The notes below the pieces were generated by a model. The model saw only the letters and a list, made by a program, of their open reading frames with translations, was not told the origin of the DNA and made no database searches. A program made the position numbers and the translations under genes. From assembly GCA_023425455.1 (NCBI GenBank), contig JAFACP010000013.1, forward strand, positions 1-7,331: DNA of 7,331 nucleotides, in the 5' to 3' direction. Of this stretch, positions 5,308 through 7,331 are shown in pieces; within the stretch, counting starts at the first letter, position 1, and each line of letters opens with the position of its first letter. Source of the DNA: Pseudomonadota bacterium (GTDB taxonomy: Bacteria; Pseudomonadota; Gammaproteobacteria; Enterobacterales; Enterobacteriaceae).

Positions 5308-6906
5308 ATGCAAAACGCACAAAGGATCATACAAAACTATCGCCGAAAACGCGTGATCGTCTGTGTGACGGTAGCGCTCCTTACGCTTATCCTGACGTTG
5401 GGTATTCGCTTTATTTCACAGCGTAATGTTAATCAGGAACGGATCCTCGACTTCGCCAGCCATACCGTTCGCTCCCTCGACAATATCTTGTTATCCCTCG
5501 AAAACCACCGCGACGTGCTGCAGTCGCTGGTGGGCCAGCCCTGCCCGCTGGCCCATCTGGTGCTGCGTAAACAGGCCGCAATTCTGCAGACGGTTCGTTC
5601 CATTGCGCTGGTCAAAGATGGCGTCCTGTATTGTTCCAGTATTTTCGGCAGCCGGGACGTTCCGCTCCGCGATATTCAGCCGTTGCTGCCTGCGGCAAAA
5701 TCGACGCTGATTTTGTCAACTGACCGCTGGCTGCTAAAAGGCAGTCCGATTCTGATCCAGTGGTACCCGATTGCCGGCGAGAGCGAGAACGGAGTGCTGG
5801 AGATCGTCAATATCGATCTGATAACCAAAATGATCCTTGAGCCGCAGCGTCCGCTGATCACCGACGTGGTGCTGACGGTAGGCGACAGCAGGTTACGTTA
5901 TGGCCAGCGTGTCACCGACAGTCCGGAGCCTGACGACAGCGCGTCACTGCTGGAGCAGGCCTCAACGCACTACCCGTTTAGCATTACCGTCAACGGCCCG
6001 GGACCGGGCGCCATGGCGCTGAAAAACCTGCCAACCCAGCTTCCTCTGGCACTGATGCTCAGCTTGTTGCTGGGCTATATCGCCTGGCTGGCAACGGCCA
6101 GCCGGATGAGCTTCACCTGGGAAATCAACATGGGGCTGGCGGCGCGCGAATTCGAGCTTTTTTGCCAGCCGCTGGTCAATGCCCGCGGCCAGGACTGTGC
6201 AGGCGTCGAAATCCTGCTACGCTGGAATAATCCGCGTCAGGGTTGGATCGCCCCCGAGGTGTTTATTCCGCTGGCCGAAGAGCACAATCTGATTGTTCCG
6301 CTCACCCGCTATGTGATCGCAGAGACGGTGCGCCAGATCGGCTATTTCCCCGCCTGTGCCGACTTTCAGATTGGGATTAACGTTGCCGCCAGCCATTTTC
6401 GTCGGGCGACCTTGTTACAGGATCTGAACCGCACCTGGTTTAGCGCCGCTCCTGTCCAGCAGCTGGTGATTGAGCTGACGGAGCGGGACGCGCTTCTGGA
6501 TGTCGATTATCGCATCGTGCGCGAACTGCACCGTAAGGGGGTGAAGCTGGCGATCGACGATTTTGGCACCGGGAATAGCTCCCTCTCCTGGCTGGAAAAA
6601 CTGCACCCGGATGTGCTGAAGATCGATCGTTCGTTTACTACCGCGATTGGCACCGATGCCGTGAACTCGACGGTGACGGACATCATTATCGCTCTGGGGC
6701 AGAGGCTGAACATTGAGCTGGTGGCTGAAGGTGTCGAAACCGGGGAGCAGGCTCGCTACCTGCGCCGGCACGGGGTACATATTCTGCAGGGGTTCTTCTA
6801 TGCGCGACCGATGCCGCTGCGGGAGTTTCCGAAATGGCTGGCGGAGAGTCACCCTCCGCCAGCGCACCATAACGGGCACGTCGTGCCGTTAATGCCGTTA
6901 CGCTAG
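5308..6906 (+). CDS. pdeD: PdeD (YoaD), membrane CSS-EAL cyclic-di-GMP phosphodiesterase
   Basis: This protein hydrolyses cyclic-di-GMP to pGpG and so lowers cellulose and biofilm output; in E. coli, yoaD is reported to respond to CsgD. It has a membrane segment at about 16-33, a periplasmic CSS sensor domain with Cys79 and the CSS motif at Cys109 (LYCSSIFG), a second membrane segment at about 245-264, and a cytoplasmic EAL domain (about 275-525). Expected catalytic residues are present: Glu301 in the variant EIL motif (GVEILLRW), Asn in GINVAASHF, Glu in ELTERD, Asp417-Asp418 in DDFGTG, Lys in LKIDRS, Glu in VAEGVET and Gln in LQGFF. It should be active. In related CSS proteins, DsbA/DsbB-made disulfides between such cysteines lower activity. 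The length of 532 equals E. coli PdeD. ATG 5308 starts at MQNAQRII, matching E. coli; the frame is open upstream but lacks similarity, and no strong ribosome binding site is seen. Confidence 0.93.
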   Translation: MQNAQRIIQNYRRKRVIVCVTVALLTLILTLGIRFISQRNVNQERILDFASHTVRSLDNILLSLENHRDVLQSLVGQPCPLAHLVLRKQAAILQTVRSIALVKDGVLYCSSIFGSRDVPLRDIQPLLPAAKSTLILSTDRWLLKGSPILIQWYPIAGESENGVLEIVNIDLITKMILEPQRPLITDVVLTVGDSRLRYGQRVTDSPEPDDSASLLEQASTHYPFSITVNGPGPGAMALKNLPTQLPLALMLSLLLGYIAWLATASRMSFTWEINMGLAAREFELFCQPLVNARGQDCAGVEILLRWNNPRQGWIAPEVFIPLAEEHNLIVPLTRYVIAETVRQIGYFPACADFQIGINVAASHFRRATLLQDLNRTWFSAAPVQQLVIELTERDALLDVDYRIVRELHRKGVKLAIDDFGTGNSSLSWLEKLHPDVLKIDRSFTTAIGTDAVNSTVTDIIIALGQRLNIELVAEGVETGEQARYLRRHGVHILQGFFYARPMPLREFPKWLAESHPPPAHHNGHVVPLMPLR

Positions 6907-6912
6907 ACCGGC

Positions 6913-7331
6913 TTATTCATCTTCGTCGTGTGCTGATTGCTCTTTAACAATACGCACCAAATCAACGCGATAGTCGTTTGCTTCGACAATGGTGATGTGT
7001 AACGGTGGCAGTTCGATCACCTCGCCCGGACGCGGTATTTGCCCGTTAACGGCGATGACCAGCCCGGCAACGGTTGCAATATCATCCTCGTCATTGACCA
7101 CATTTTCCACCGCCAGGGTATGCGACAGCGCGTGCAGGTCGGTGGTGCCTTTGACCAGCCAGCCGTCGCCATCGGCAACGATTTCCGGCGTTTCATCCGC
7201 ATCCGGGAACTCGCCGGCGATGGCCTCAAGCACATCCAGAGGCGTAACCAGACCCTGTACCACGCCGAACTCATTGGTCACGATAACAAAGCTACCGCGT
7301 GCGCGGCGCAGTACGCCCAGCAGGTTGATAG
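6913..7331 (-). CDS. yoaE: YoaE, TerC/CBS/CorC_HlyC-domain inner membrane protein (C-terminal 138 residues; enters from the right edge)
   Basis: Only the 3' end lies in the window. The first visible residues (about 1-35 of the fragment, with SFVIVTNEFGVVQGLVTPLD) are the end of a CBS-domain pair. The last 80 or so residues (from about EIVADGDGWLVKGTTDL to the acidic tail HDEDE) form a CorC_HlyC transporter-associated domain, a small cytoplasmic module found at the C-terminus of CBS-containing membrane proteins. E. coli YoaE is about 518 residues with a TerC-type membrane domain first, and its C-terminus (NDYRVDLVRIVKEQ) matches as I recall it. The function is unproven; ion transport or metal/tellurite-related roles are suggested for the families. 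The ORF has no start in the window: a GTG near 7281 is internal to the CBS region. It is convergent with pdeD, with 6 bp between stops. Confidence 0.92.
   Translation of the reverse strand, partial: INLLGVLRRARGSFVIVTNEFGVVQGLVTPLDVLEAIAGEFPDADETPEIVADGDGWLVKGTTDLHALSHTLAVENVVNDEDDIATVAGLVIAVNGQIPRPGEVIELPPLHITIVEANDYRVDLVRIVKEQSAHDEDE

Noticed and set aside
6415..6879. 154-codon minus-strand open frame within the pdeD EAL domain
   Set aside because: Antisense to conserved catalytic motifs and without its own signals.

Overview
The window is an ordinary stretch of enterobacterial core chromosome. Gene order (yoaA, yoaB, yoaH, pabB, nudL, sdaA, yoaD/pdeD, yoaE) and protein sequences match the E. 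coli/Salmonella-type family Enterobacteriaceae. Differences from remembered E. coli K-12 proteins and the lack of yoaC between yoaB and yoaH suggest a relative such as Enterobacter, Lelliottia, Leclercia or Kluyvera, but I cannot fix the genus. Assignments rest on recalled homologues and visible motifs; no search was run.

Left part (1-1626): the first half of yoaA (XPD-like iron-sulfur helicase) runs leftward off the edge. It is divergent from yoaB (RidA-like protein). The 131-bp gap between them holds a perfect CTGT-N8-ACAG LexA box placed directly on the predicted yoaA transcription start, so yoaA is probably an SOS gene. yoaB then converges on the small gene yoaH with only 6 bp between stop codons.

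Middle part (1688-5177): pabB (aminodeoxychorismate synthase component I, folate pathway) and nudL (Nudix hydrolase, probable CoA pyrophosphatase) are tightly packed and probably co-transcribed. After a 184-bp regulatory gap comes sdaA (iron-sulfur L-serine deaminase), which ends at a likely intrinsic terminator.

Right part (5308-7331): yoaD/pdeD is an inner-membrane CSS-EAL cyclic-di-GMP phosphodiesterase with all the expected catalytic residues. It converges, again with 6 bp between stops, on the 3' end of yoaE (TerC/CBS/CorC-type membrane protein), which enters from the right edge.

The genes do not form one pathway; they are neighbouring housekeeping, repair and signalling genes. I found no mobile element, CRISPR array, RNA gene or convincing new system. 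No gene-free stretch exceeds 300 bases. The points most worth a second look are the LexA box, the palindrome upstream of sdaA, a G8 tract in pabB and the missing yoaC.
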